This document shows positions 1 to 9,775 of a stretch of 64,000 bases of DNA, piece by piece. Location: contig NZ_BJCL01000018.1 in assembly GCF_005403045.1 (NCBI RefSeq), forward strand, positions 1 to 64,000, written 5' to 3'. The position numbers and the translations under genes are program-made. The stretch's first letter is position 1. The number at the start of each line of letters is the position of its first letter. The notes below the pieces were generated by a model that did no database searches, was not told where the DNA came from, and saw nothing but the letters and a program-made list of their open reading frames with translations. The DNA comes from Pseudaquabacterium pictum (GTDB lineage Bacteria; Pseudomonadota; Gammaproteobacteria; Burkholderiales; Burkholderiaceae_C).

Positions 1-13
1 GATCGCCTGCAGA

Positions 14-1063
14 TCAGAAGCGATGGCGAAGGCCAACACCGAGGCCCGTCTGCGCTCCGCGGCCTCCCATGAACGACGGCACCGGGTACGAGCCGGTGAT
101 TCGGTTGTTGTCCACCACGATGTAGGCGTCCGTCCGCTTCGACAGGAAGTAGTCCAGGCCCGTGAAGACCAGCTTGCGGTGTCCTGCGTTGACGTTCTTC
201 TGATGGTCGTCGGTGTAGCCGATCGTCCAGATCAGCAGGTCAGTCACGTTGTAGTTCAGGCCGCCGGTCAGCACCTGGTTTTTCTGAAGGCTGACGTCTT
301 GACTGCGGGTCATCATGCCCAGGTAGACCTTGAGCGCCTTGTTCACCGCCACGTTGCCGCCAAGACCGCGGATCTTGCGCGTGTCGGCGCCGGCGGCATT
401 CGTGTCCATGTCTTGCGCGTAGGCCACCAGTTCGACCGGCGCGGCGTTGTACGAGAGGCTCAGGCCATGTGCCTTGCCGTTGGTCTCGCGGGCGACCACA
501 TTCGCCGAGATGCCGAAGGCTCCCCACTTGTGCGCGTATCGCAGCATGTTGTCCTGGCGCGCCACGTGGTGTCCGCTCAGCACAGACAGTGCTGCTTCGC
601 TGGGGTTGGCTTGCGGTTGGAAGCGGCCCGACATCAAGTGCGCTTCTGTGTACTGACGACCCAGGCTGACGGTTCCCCAAGGTGTGCTCAGGCCAACCAG
701 CGATTCCCGGCCGAAGGCACGTCCATTGGGAGCTGCCGATTGGCCCAACCCGTTGCTGGCAGTGGATTGCTGCAACGACCCGGTCGACGGATCGATGCCC
801 TGCTCCAGCGAGAAGTAGGCGGTCATCCCACCGCCCAGGTCTTCGCGGCCGCGCACGCCGAAGCGGCTGCCGGTGTACGCGCCGTCGGCCAGGTTGGTTG
901 CGCCGCTCGTCGGCGCGTTCGTGGCGCGGCGAGCCATGGCGTCGATCAGTCCATAGACCTGGACGCTGTCGGTCGACTGGGCCTGTGCTGACGCACAAGC
1001 AATGACGCACAGGGCGCCCGCCGACCACTGGCGAATGGTCAGGGGCTGGGGGATCGAGGGCAT
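14..1063 (-). CDS. Gram-negative porin (Burkholderiales type)
   Basis: Outer-membrane beta-barrel porin of 349 aa for passive diffusion of small solutes. The N-terminus has a signal peptide ending near CASAQAQ, followed by SVQVYGLIDAMARR, the usual first strand of betaproteobacterial porins. Strands alternate through the protein and it ends in GLRHRF with the C-terminal Phe needed for outer-membrane assembly. The open frame extends 22 codons upstream, but the ATG at 1063 is preceded by GGAG at good spacing and puts the signal peptide at the start. It lies downstream of the IS21 end and is unrelated to the metal genes; it is probably resident chromosome. Confidence 0.9.
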   Translation of the reverse strand: MPSIPQPLTIRQWSAGALCVIACASAQAQSTDSVQVYGLIDAMARRATNAPTSGATNLADGAYTGSRFGVRGREDLGGGMTAYFSLEQGIDPSTGSLQQSTASNGLGQSAAPNGRAFGRESLVGLSTPWGTVSLGRQYTEAHLMSGRFQPQANPSEAALSVLSGHHVARQDNMLRYAHKWGAFGISANVVARETNGKAHGLSLSYNAAPVELVAYAQDMDTNAAGADTRKIRGLGGNVAVNKALKVYLGMMTRSQDVSLQKNQVLTGGLNYNVTDLLIWTIGYTDDHQKNVNAGHRKLVFTGLDYFLSKRTDAYIVVDNNRITGSYPVPSFMGGRGAQTGLGVGLRHRF

Positions 1064-1138
1064 GGAAGTCTCCAGAGTGAGAGGCCGGAGGTCGGCCAGG
1101 AAGGGTCGGAACCCGGGTAAGACGGCCACACTATTGCC

Positions 1139-1181
1139 GCCGACCGAATTCTGACCACCCGTGCCGACTGAACTTTGACCA
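1139..1181. repeat. Two direct repeats at the IS21-type end
   Basis: A 19-bp unit starting GCCGAC and ending TGACCA occurs at 1139-1157 and again at 1163-1181, matching at 16 of 19 positions. Several short repeats near each end are typical of IS21-family elements, where they bind the transposase. Their place just downstream of the istB stop supports this being the right end of that element (read on the minus strand). The exact outer end is not resolved. Confidence 0.55.
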
Positions 1182-1223
1182 GAGGCGGGTGGCAGTCGCG
1201 GGGACTGCCGTCTGTGGATAAGT

Positions 1224-1763
1224 CTATTCGCTGAGTGGGTTGGAGCCCTCCTGGTTGGGGTCTGTTGGGGGGCTGCGGCGGGCCTGCTCGCGCGCCCGGA
1301 TCCGGGTCTTGGCGGTGGCCGAGGAGTGCCGGAAGCGGTAGGACTCGTTGCCCGTCTCGATGATGTGGCAGTGGTGGGTAAGGCGGTCGAGCAGCGCGGT
1401 GGTCATCTTCGCGTCGCCGAAGACGGCGGCCCACTCGCCGAAGGTCAGGTTGGTGGTGATCATCACGCTGGTGCGCTCGTAGAGCTTGCTGAGTAGGTGG
1501 AAGAGCAAGGCGCCGCCGGCCTGGCTGAACGGCAGGTAGCCGAGTTCGTCCAGGATCACCAGGTCCATGTGCATCAGCGTGGCGCCGATGCGTCCTGCAC
1601 GGCCCTCGGCCTTCTCGCGCTCCAGCGCGTTGACCAGGTCGACGGTGGAGTAGAAGCGCACGCGCTTGCCGCGCCGGGTGATGCCGGCCACACCGATGGC
1701 CGTGCTCAGGTGGGTCTTGCCCGTGCCCGGCCCGCCGATGAACACCGCGTTGTGCGCCACCTC
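1224..1763 (-). pseudogene. istB: istB, IS21-family ATPase helper, 5' end missing
   Basis: IstB is the AAA+ ATP-binding partner of the IS21 transposase. The remaining 180 codons begin at [11 protein letters not shown] and hold the Walker A motif GGPGTGKTH, the Walker B segment [14 protein letters not shown] and the sensor-like MITTNLTF. About the first 80 residues of a normal IstB are lost, because the gene is cut exactly where the Tn3-type inverted repeat begins (1764). The reading frame stays open into the transposon up to 1880, but the added residues come from transposon DNA. istA is absent. The product is very unlikely to work. Confidence 0.85.
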
Positions 1764-1801
1764 GGGGTAATCGTATTTTTCCTGCAAATTGACACGGTAG
1801 G
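1764..1801 (+). repeat. Left terminal inverted repeat of the transposon
   Basis: 38-bp repeat starting GGGGTAATCG. Compared with the inverted right end it differs at positions 6, 14, 20, 36 and 38. The inner block GCAAATTGACACGGT is identical at both ends. The GGGG start is the signature of Tn3-family ends. Confidence 0.85.
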
Positions 1802-1868
1802 CCTGAAAAACTCCAACAGCGACAAGCACTTGCAAAACCGCCTCTCGCGGAGCTCTTGTGCTTTCGAT

Positions 1869-1881
1869 GCAAATTGACACG
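1869..1881 (+). repeat. Internal partial copy of the inverted repeat
   Basis: The 13-bp inner block GCAAATTGACACG of the terminal repeat occurs again here, in the same direction, 85 bp inside the left end and just after the recombinase stop codon. The bases before it (CTTTCGAT) resemble the CTTTCCA of the right end, so it may be the worn end of an earlier insertion or an extra transposase-binding site. Confidence 0.5.
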
Positions 1882-1901
1882 CTTCGACCCGCCCGGGCCG
1901 T

Positions 1902-3587
1902 TCACGCCGCAGGCGCCTCGAACGCCCCACCGATCTGCCTCGCCCGGCGAAGATCGTCCGAATGCAGGTACATGGACGTTGTCGACAAGGACGCGTGTCG
2001 CAGGTTGTCTCGCACCGTCGTCAGCTCGGCACCTCGCTGAAGCGCATGCGTTGCATGCGTGTGGCGCATCCAGTGCGGCGTGGCCCGCCGCAGCTTCTCG
2101 GCCAGCGCGGGATTCGTGTCGGCCAGGACATCGGCTGTCGTGGCGAAGAACCTTCTGACGATCGCCCACAGACGCTTGGACGTGATCCCGGCCTCGTCAT
2201 CGAGGCTGCCAAGCACCGGCGTGGCGGGGTTCCACTTCGCTGGCGTCACGGGGAGGCCCCGCTGAGCCAGGTGCCGGTCCAGAACACCACGCGCCAGCCC
2301 TGGCAGTACCACCTTACCGGCTTTGCTGCCTTTGCCGACCACGTGCAGCCAGGTATCGCCGTGCGCGTCGACCTCGATAGATCCAAGCTTGGCGTGCACC
2401 AGTTCGCCGGCACGCAGCCCCGTGCTGTAGCTGAAGTCGATCAGAAAGCGAAGCCTTTGAGCGGCGCTCGGCTGCCAACCGTACGACCACTCCAGCCCCT
2501 CGGCGACCGTCCTTACAAGCTTCCACTCACCCTCGGAAAAGGATCTCGTCGTGTCCAGGGTCGTCTGCCTGGCGCCGCGGACCTTGATGCCGGCGAAGGG
2601 ATTGGCCAGTACGTACCGCTGCTCGATCAGCCACCGGAACATCGAGCTCAGCACGGACAGCGCATAGGCCCTGGAGCGCGTGGACAGGCCGCCAGCGAAC
2701 GGCCGCCACTCGGTGGAGTGGCGAGGCGACGCCGGCCCTACCCAACGCTGCCTCGGCGTCGGTTGCCGCAAGAAAGCCCGGTACGTCACGGCGTCCTCGG
2801 TGGCCAGCGAGGATAGGGCCACGCCGCGCTCGACGATCGCCCACAGGATCAGCCGCTCAGCTTCCTTGCGGTAGGCCCGCTGCGTGGCGGGCGCTTCGTG
2901 CAGCGACAGCCAGGCCTGGACCGCCTCGTAGTCGTTGTTGGCCCGCAGGGCGCACGACGAGCGCGGCGCACGATGCAGGCCCACGGTGCCGTCGACCTCA
3001 TGAGGCACGACGAGCTTCTCCCAGGGAACTGCATCCGATGGCGCCTGGGTGACCAGCAGCGCGCGAGCACGGTCGGTCAGGTCTTCATGCGCGGCGAAGA
3101 ACGCCCCGATCCGGCGCGCACCGGCCTTGCCGATGCCGTCGATGTCGACCCACCAACGTCTGCGGCGGGGTACTCGACGCGTTAGGTCGGCTAAGGTCTT
3201 GATGCCAGCCTTGCGCAACGCAGCGGCTACGCGTGGCTCAAGCCAGTGGTCGACCCCGTCGCCGATCAGAGGTACGGGAACTGGCGCGCTGCGGAGTTGC
3301 TCAATGGCGGTGGCCACGGCGCGTGTGGCTGCGGGGCCTTTGCGGGCAGGTCCGGTGAAAAGCTTGGCCAGGTCGTCCCGATGGCGCGACCTAGCGAAGG
3401 CCGCGATGTCACGGCGGATCGCCCCGATGACGCCGCGCGACGACTGTCCCGCTGACCGCGCTTCACCGAGGTACCGCGCCACCGCATCCCTCGATGACAG
3501 CCCCTCGTGCCAGGCCCGAAGTGCCGCCAGCTCCGCCGCTTCAGGCAGCGACAGCAGCTTTGCGGTTACAGACAAGCCGGTTTCCAC
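1902..3587 (-). CDS. Tyrosine site-specific recombinase (cointegrate resolution)
   Basis: 561-aa recombinase of the phage-integrase family. The N-terminal third carries helix-hairpin-helix-like text (IDGIGKAGARRIGAFF), as in the long recombinases of some Tn3-family elements. The catalytic part holds YSTGLRAGELVHAKL (first Arg), HWMRHTHATH (His and Arg near 505-508), LRHAS (near 531) and the nucleophile Tyr in TTSMYLHSDD (near 540). In Tn3 elements without a serine resolvase, such enzymes resolve the cointegrate at a short site; a fitting palindrome lies 27 bp upstream. Translation seems to begin at a GTG without a clear ribosome site, so the start is uncertain. Confidence 0.85.
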   Translation of the reverse strand: METGLSVTAKLLSLPEAAELAALRAWHEGLSSRDAVARYLGEARSAGQSSRGVIGAIRRDIAAFARSRHRDDLAKLFTGPARKGPAATRAVATAIEQLRSAPVPVPLIGDGVDHWLEPRVAAALRKAGIKTLADLTRRVPRRRRWWVDIDGIGKAGARRIGAFFAAHEDLTDRARALLVTQAPSDAVPWEKLVVPHEVDGTVGLHRAPRSSCALRANNDYEAVQAWLSLHEAPATQRAYRKEAERLILWAIVERGVALSSLATEDAVTYRAFLRQPTPRQRWVGPASPRHSTEWRPFAGGLSTRSRAYALSVLSSMFRWLIEQRYVLANPFAGIKVRGARQTTLDTTRSFSEGEWKLVRTVAEGLEWSYGWQPSAAQRLRFLIDFSYSTGLRAGELVHAKLGSIEVDAHGDTWLHVVGKGSKAGKVVLPGLARGVLDRHLAQRGLPVTPAKWNPATPVLGSLDDEAGITSKRLWAIVRRFFATTADVLADTNPALAEKLRRATPHWMRHTHATHALQRGAELTTVRDNLRHASLSTTSMYLHSDDLRRARQIGGAFEAPAA

Positions 3588-3613
3588 GCGAGACAGTTTA
3601 CGCGTGTGGCAGT

Positions 3614-3645
3614 GCTATGCCGCTAAGGTTAGTTATCGGCATAGC
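3614..3645. other. Candidate core recombination site of the transposon
   Basis: A perfect 9-bp inverted repeat, GCTATGCCG and CGGCATAGC, extends inward to 13-bp arms with one mismatch, leaving a 6-bp centre GGTTAG. Arms of 11-13 bp around 6-8 bp are the layout of tyrosine recombinase core sites such as dif. It sits directly upstream of the recombinase gene, between it and the toxin-antitoxin pair, which is where resolution sites of Tn3 elements are found. Confidence 0.65.
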
Positions 3646-3762
3646 TGTGACAAAGCCCCCTCAATCTAAGCCTGCACCGTCGGGTTCGGGCCTGGCCCGC
3701 CCCTGGTTAGAACGAGCGGGGGAGTCACCGCAGCCGTCGCCGGCAAGCTCCATTTGCCGCAT

Positions 3763-3791
3763 TTGCTCTGTTAGCTGGATTTGCGTAGAAT
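3763..3791 (+). promoter_or_regulatory. Promoter of the antitoxin-toxin pair, possibly leaderless
   Basis: A -35 TTGCTC (3763-3768) and a -10 TAGAAT (3786-3791) are separated by 17 bp. The antitoxin ATG is at 3798, only six bases after the -10 box, so the transcript would start at or next to the ATG and have no Shine-Dalgarno leader. No ribosome site is visible before the ATG. Confidence 0.5.
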
Positions 3792-3797
3792 CCGACT

Positions 3798-4412
3798 ATG
3801 AGCACCAATCTCAGCACACCCGTCCTGCTACGCCGCATCGCGCAGCTTGAGGCCACCGTTGGGCGTCTCAGCGAAGACCTGGGCAGCTTGCGCTCGGCCG
3901 TCAGCAAGCAAGGTATGCAACTGCCAAGTACGCGGGGTGTTCGAGCCCGAGTGGCGCACGCCCAGTCCCCTGCCGCGGACTACCAGCACTCTCAGGCCAC
4001 TGGCGGCCTGGCTGGTGCGACCGCGCGCGGCGAGGCAGCGCGTGTCCAGTGGGTCAAGGATGGCCTCGTCGTGCCCGGCGAGCAACTCGCGCAGGCCTGG
4101 GGGCTGACGCGCCAAGCCTTGGCGCCGGCCGCAGACCGTGGCGAAGTCTTTGCAGTGAAGGTCGGCAACCGGCTTTACTACCCGCAGGCGTTCCTCGGGA
4201 TGGATCGCGAGGCCGTGGCAGCCATCTGCCGCGCGCTCGGTGACCTCGGCGCCAGCGAGAAGCTGATGTTCTGGCTGCGCGAACACGGCGCCCTCGCAGG
4301 AAAGAGCGTGGCCGCCGCGTTGGAGGCGGGGACTGCCCTGGCCAAGGTGGAGCGCTTGGCCGCGGTATGGGTGCGCGAGCGAGGCGCTTCGCGTGTCGCT
4401 GCGGCCGCCTGA
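3798..4412 (+). CDS. Probable antitoxin partner of the RES toxin
   Basis: 204-aa protein encoded directly before a RES-domain gene and overlapping it by 20 bp. The first 45 residues form a heptad-rich helix (RRIAQLEATVGRLSEDLG), probably for dimerisation. The middle (EQLAQAWGLTRQALAPAADR) reads like a helix-turn-helix, and KVGNRLYYPQAF follows. The C-terminal part is helical and alanine-rich, and could be the toxin-binding region. Antitoxins of this arrangement normally repress their own operon. I do not recognise a named family with certainty; the assignment rests on position and on the partner gene. Confidence 0.65.
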   Translation: MSTNLSTPVLLRRIAQLEATVGRLSEDLGSLRSAVSKQGMQLPSTRGVRARVAHAQSPAADYQHSQATGGLAGATARGEAARVQWVKDGLVVPGEQLAQAWGLTRQALAPAADRGEVFAVKVGNRLYYPQAFLGMDREAVAAICRALGDLGASEKLMFWLREHGALAGKSVAAALEAGTALAKVERLAAVWVRERGASRVAAAA

Positions 4413-4992
4413 TCCCGGTTCCTTCGAGGATCTGCTTCGACCGACCAGGATCGAAGTCGCGTCGCTCGTGCGCTTGAGCCGGCATCCGGCCACCGAGCCG
4501 TACTGGTCGGCCGGCATCTACCGCTTTGACGATGCAGATCCTAGCGGTGCCAGCCCATTCGGCACTTGCTACACCGCCAGCACAATCGAGGTTGCCTTCG
4601 CGGAGAGCGTCATCCATGAGTGCGGGCGGTTCGTCAACGGCAGCTACGAGGTGCCGGCCGCAGAACTGACGGAGCGCTCGGTCGTGCGGTTTACCTGTGA
4701 TCGGCGCAAGTCGCTGGTACTGGCTGACCTGACCGGTGCAGCGCTCAAGGCCCTGGGACTGAACAACGACATCAGTGCATCCGCCGACTACACGGCGAGC
4801 CAGGCCTGGGCGCGGGCGATCCACGCTGCGAGCCCACGCTGGGATGGAATCCGGTACGTGTCGCGGCAGATGAACAAGGGGTTCGCCTACGCCATTTTCG
4901 AGCGCAGAGGACTGCGCAAGCTGCGCGCCGACAAGCTCAAGCCGCAGCAGGTGGATGACCTCTGCGATCGGTTCAACGTCACCGCGGTCTGA
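4393..4992 (+). CDS. RES-domain toxin (NAD+-consuming type)
   Basis: 199-aa RES-domain protein. The family signature is visible: an Arg in VRLSRHP, Tyr in SAGIYRFDDAD, then FGTCYTASTIEVAFAES with Ser and Glu. RES toxins of Xre-RES pairs break down NAD+ and stop growth until their antitoxin is present. It starts at a GTG inside the end of the antitoxin gene in another frame, so the two are translationally coupled. Toxin-antitoxin pairs next to the resolution site are a known passenger of Tn3-family transposons, and this one should favour retention of the element. No catalytic residue appears to be missing. Confidence 0.8.
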   Translation: MSLRPPDPGSFEDLLRPTRIEVASLVRLSRHPATEPYWSAGIYRFDDADPSGASPFGTCYTASTIEVAFAESVIHECGRFVNGSYEVPAAELTERSVVRFTCDRRKSLVLADLTGAALKALGLNNDISASADYTASQAWARAIHAASPRWDGIRYVSRQMNKGFAYAIFERRGLRKLRADKLKPQQVDDLCDRFNVTAV

Positions 4993-5300
4993 CGGCGCCC
5001 CAGTCCGAACCCGAAGGTCGGCAACCTGGAGTACACCGGCCGTTCGTCGGCGAAAACCGGTCGGCTCCAGTCGGCCATAAGCAGTCTTACCCCGATGACC
5101 GTTATTGGGCAGCCAAATGGGCCCTCACCGGTCAGCACATTTCGAGTCTCCGAGCAATGCTACGGGTGCCATCGAAGGTCAATACCCGGCGGGCCTCGAA
5201 GCGGGACCGGCGCGCGCACGGTGGCCGTACCAGCAGGCGAATGCCGGTGCGGGAAGCACCTGATCGAGTTGGAACCAGCCCGGAGGAGCCGCCGCTCTTC
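4993..5300. other. Gap without a recognised gene
   Basis: 308 bp between the RES toxin and the convergent copper ATPase. No open frame here has a recognisable protein, ribosome site or family motif. Neither an inverted repeat of transposon type nor an RNA gene is visible. It is probably joining DNA from the assembly of the copper cargo. Confidence 0.5.
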
Positions 5301-7616
<2,316 letters not shown>

Positions 7617-7639
7617 GGCGCTCTCCTGTTGTCGCTGCC

Positions 7640-7670
7640 AGTTTTGACCTTGTCCCGGTGGGAAGGTCAA
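7640..7670 (-). promoter_or_regulatory. CueR-type promoter of the copper ATPase
   Basis: Read on the minus strand: -35 TTGACC (7665-7670), a 19-bp spacer containing the dyad CCTTCCC / GGGACAAGG, and -10 AAAACT (7640-7645). The over-long 19-bp spacer and the dyad are the hallmark of promoters activated by copper-loaded CueR. Confidence 0.8.
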
Positions 7671-7967
7671 GGGCGCGCTTTCGAGCGGCAACACGACCGC
7701 AATCGACAGGCCGAGAGCGGCCAAGCCGACCCAGCATAGCCAGAACAATGCCCGCTCTCACCAGAGGTGTGGCCCGTCCCAACGATCGAGGCGGACCTTC
7801 AGGGTCATGCCGAGGGCGGGGACGAGTGCCCCGCCAGCCAGCAGCGGCAGGGCATGGGCGCGCAGCCACTCCGGCAGCATCAGTGCCGCGCCGGCGCCAA
7901 GCACGACGGCTCCCATTCACGTGGCCAATTCGGCGGCCCTCTCGTGACCGCGAGGCCCGCCATTCAT
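7671..7967 (-). pseudogene. Small membrane protein gene with two in-frame TGA codons
   Basis: Starting at an ATG one base after the DUF2933 stop, one reading frame gives MNGGPRGHERAAELAT, a TGA (7917-7919), then MGAVVLGAGAALMLPEWLRA and the segment GMTLKVRLDRWDGPHLW, a second TGA (7758-7760), then [17 protein letters not shown]. Joined, this is a typical protein of two to three membrane helices of about 95 residues, with Trp expected at both stops. The third piece runs in the same frame into the ATPase with no stop of its own. I read it as a copper-cluster membrane protein broken by two TGG-to-TGA changes. A short 52-aa product from 7916 to 7758 could still be made. Confidence 0.5.
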
Positions 7968-7968
7968 G

Positions 7969-8205
7969 TCATGGCGGCGGTGTGCGGTCCTTGGGCTGCC
8001 CGCGGTCCCGATGGCCAGTTTGCCCGTGCCCATGGAAGAAGTGCATCAGCGGGCACGCCAGCAGAACCAGGTAAGGGATGGCCTGCGTCACGTGAGTCAG
8101 ATGCTCGGTGAGCAGGTAGTAGACGCCGACCGCGCCGGCTGCGAGCATGAAGATGCCCAGCGGCGAGCGCCAGCGCGACGGTGCCACGGGCTCCTCGTGA
8201 TGCAT
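7969..8205 (-). CDS. DUF2933 small membrane protein
   Basis: 78-aa protein with two membrane helices (PLGIFMLAAGAVGVYYLL and AIPYLVLLACPLMHFFHG) and a His-containing tail, matching the DUF2933 pattern ending in LLACPLMH. Members are common in copper and multi-metal clusters of proteobacteria, usually next to a metal ATPase; their role is not established. The ATG at 8205 lies 16 bp after the Met-rich lipoprotein gene, and the stop almost touches the next (broken) gene, so it belongs to the CueR unit. Confidence 0.75.
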   Translation of the reverse strand: MHHEEPVAPSRWRSPLGIFMLAAGAVGVYYLLTEHLTHVTQAIPYLVLLACPLMHFFHGHGQTGHRDRGQPKDRTPPP

Positions 8206-8221
8206 GACGCCCCTCGCCCGC

Positions 8222-8623
8222 CTACTTGGCGGCCGGTGGCTTCGTCGCCTCGCGGTCCATCATCATTTCCATCATGTCCATGCGCTTGCCCATCATCTCC
8301 GGGCTCATGCGCATGCCGCCACCCATCCCCATGCCGCCCTTGCTGCCGTGCATCCGGCCCATCATGGCCATGTTGTCCTGCATGAGCTTCATGTGCTCCT
8401 GCATCAGCTTGGCGCGCTCCTCCGGGGTCTTGGCGGCCATCATCCTGTCGTGCATCTCCTGCATCGACTTCATCATCGAGTCCATCTGGCCAGGTGTCGG
8501 TGCGGCTGAAGCTGCCGCAGCAGCCCCCGGCGGGTGATGGGCGGCGTGGTCAGGTTCCTTGGGGCCAGCGGCACAACCGGCCAGTACGAACGAGGTGCCG
8601 AGTACTGCCAGGGCAAGCTTCAT
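8222..8623 (-). CDS. Methionine-rich lipoprotein of the copper unit
   Basis: 133-aa lipoprotein with the lipobox VLAGC at residues 13-17. The mature part contains a His cluster (HAAHH) and is rich in Met, with runs such as MDSMMKSMQEMHDRMM and MMGRMHGSKGGMGMGGGM. Met and His clusters of this type bind Cu(I) in the periplasm, so a copper-buffering role is inferred. The open frame reaches up to 8887 across copZ, but the ATG at 8623 with GGAG in front and a proper signal sequence is clearly the start. It lies between the HMA chaperone and DUF2933. Confidence 0.8.
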   Translation of the reverse strand: MKLALAVLGTSFVLAGCAAGPKEPDHAAHHPPGAAAAASAAPTPGQMDSMMKSMQEMHDRMMAAKTPEERAKLMQEHMKLMQDNMAMMGRMHGSKGGMGMGGGMRMSPEMMGKRMDMMEMMMDREATKPPAAK

Positions 8624-8711
8624 GCTGATCTCCGTTGAAGGCGCCAGCCAGTATGCGCGCCGCATCGGTCGCCCCGGCTTGATGTGCCTCAAGGGACTTC
8701 GCGCCCCATGA

Positions 8712-8969
8712 TCAGGTGCGGCTGCAGCAGCCGCCCGTCTTGACAGGCTCTGCCACCACGGTGGTGGCCTGCACCGACACCGGCGTGTAGCCGGCCTCGG
8801 CGATGGCGTCGGTGAGGTCCTGTGCGTCCGCTTCGGTCGGCTCCACCATGACGAGGTGCTGCGCCAGATCGATGGTGACCTTCGCATCCTTGTCAGTGGC
8901 CTTGATGGCCTTTGTGATGGTGCTGACGCAATGACCGCAGGTCATGTCATTCACGCGAAAGACTTGCAT
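8712..8969 (-). CDS. copZ: HMA-domain copper chaperone (CopZ-like)
   Basis: 85-aa cytoplasmic protein with a single HMA fold. MTCGHC near residues 9-14 is the Cu(I)-binding site, followed by the usual helix and strand pattern. The C-terminus has an extra KTGGCC that ordinary CopZ proteins lack and that could bind another thiophilic metal. It would hand Cu(I) to the copper ATPases or to CueR. The ATG at 8969 follows AAGGAG; the upstream extension lies within the promoter. It is transcribed from a CueR-type promoter at 9001-9031. Confidence 0.88.
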   Translation of the reverse strand: MQVFRVNDMTCGHCVSTITKAIKATDKDAKVTIDLAQHLVMVEPTEADAQDLTDAIAEAGYTPVSVQATTVVAEPVKTGGCCSRT

Positions 8970-9000
8970 TTCGATCACTCCTTGGGTTGACGATGTGTTG

Positions 9001-9031
9001 ATGATTGGCCTTGTCACTGTGGAAAGGTCAA
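9001..9031 (-). promoter_or_regulatory. CueR-type promoter of copZ
   Basis: On the minus strand: -35 TTGACC (9026-9031), 19-bp spacer with CCTTTCC / GACAAGG, -10 AATCAT (9001-9006). Same layout as the other three CueR-type promoters in the window. Confidence 0.78.
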
Positions 9032-9125
9032 GTCATCCTGGATTCGCCGGGAATGGCGACGGGCAGTGCGAGGGCCTGAGCCTGCTGCCGGGTGGGCTGC
9101 CGCCGCCTCGCAAACCGAGCGCTCT

Positions 9126-9686
9126 TCAGTGCGAGCCGTGCGCGCTGTGGACGTTACGGGTCCAGGCCATCAGATCGGCATGTGGCGACGACGCGGCGCC
9201 TGCCTCGGTCACCTGACGGGGCTGTCGTGCTGGCGTCTTGCGCAGCGGCTGCTGGCCCACGCGCCCGGGTTCGGGCGTGGCCGGACTGTCGGCCGCCAGT
9301 TCCGCGAGGATCGCGCAGTGCGGATCGTCGCTGCCATGGCAGGACATCACCAAGCGCTCGAGCGCGGCCTTCATTGCCGCCATCTCGCGCATTTTCTCGG
9401 CCAGGTCGTCCAGGTGCCGTCTGGCCACCTCCTTGACCTCGCGGCTCGCGCGGCGCCGGTTGCTCCACAGGCCGAGCAGATCGGCGATCTGCGGGATCGA
9501 GAAGCCCAGGCTCCGGGACTGCCGGATGAAGCGCAGCACGGACACGTCACGCTCGCCGTACTGACGGTAGCCGGCGTCGGTGCGCTCCGCCTCAGGCAAG
9601 AGGCCGATCTGCTCGTAGTGACGGATCATCTTCGCCGAGACGCCCGCCGCCTTCGCCGTCTCGCCGATGTTCATGCTGCTGTTCAT
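9126..9686 (-). CDS. cueR: Copper-sensing MerR-family regulator (first CueR)
   Basis: 186-aa MerR-family activator. The N-terminal winged helix reads [20 protein letters not shown], then the long dimerisation helix, then the metal loop CHGSDDPHC (Cys spaced as in CueR). CueR binds a single Cu(I), Ag(I) or Au(I) and twists promoters with a 19-bp spacer into an active form. Two ATGs are possible; 9686 has GGAGA in front. About 50 residues follow the metal loop, longer than usual CueR. Its own promoter (9720-9750) has the same operator, so it is autoregulated. Confidence 0.9.
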   Translation of the reverse strand: MNSSMNIGETAKAAGVSAKMIRHYEQIGLLPEAERTDAGYRQYGERDVSVLRFIRQSRSLGFSIPQIADLLGLWSNRRRASREVKEVARRHLDDLAEKMREMAAMKAALERLVMSCHGSDDPHCAILAELAADSPATPEPGRVGQQPLRKTPARQPRQVTEAGAASSPHADLMAWTRNVHSAHGSH

Positions 9687-9719
9687 GGGTTCTCCGGGTT
9701 GAGTGGGGCCAGTCGCACC

Positions 9720-9750
9720 AGTGTTCACCTTCCCACGGGGGCAAGGTCAA
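9720..9750 (-). promoter_or_regulatory. CueR-type promoter of cueR
   Basis: On the minus strand: -35 TTGACC (9745-9750), 19-bp spacer with CCTTGCCC / GGGAAGG, -10 AACACT (9720-9725). The dyad matches the one upstream of the ATPase, which suggests autoregulation. Confidence 0.72.
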
Positions 9751-9775
9751 GCGTTTCCTGGGCCCCTGGCAGTGA

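Noticed and set aside
8222-8887. A longer start for the Met-rich lipoprotein
   Set aside because: The extra 88 codons lie antisense-free but across copZ and lack a signal; the ATG at 8623 has GGAG and a lipobox.
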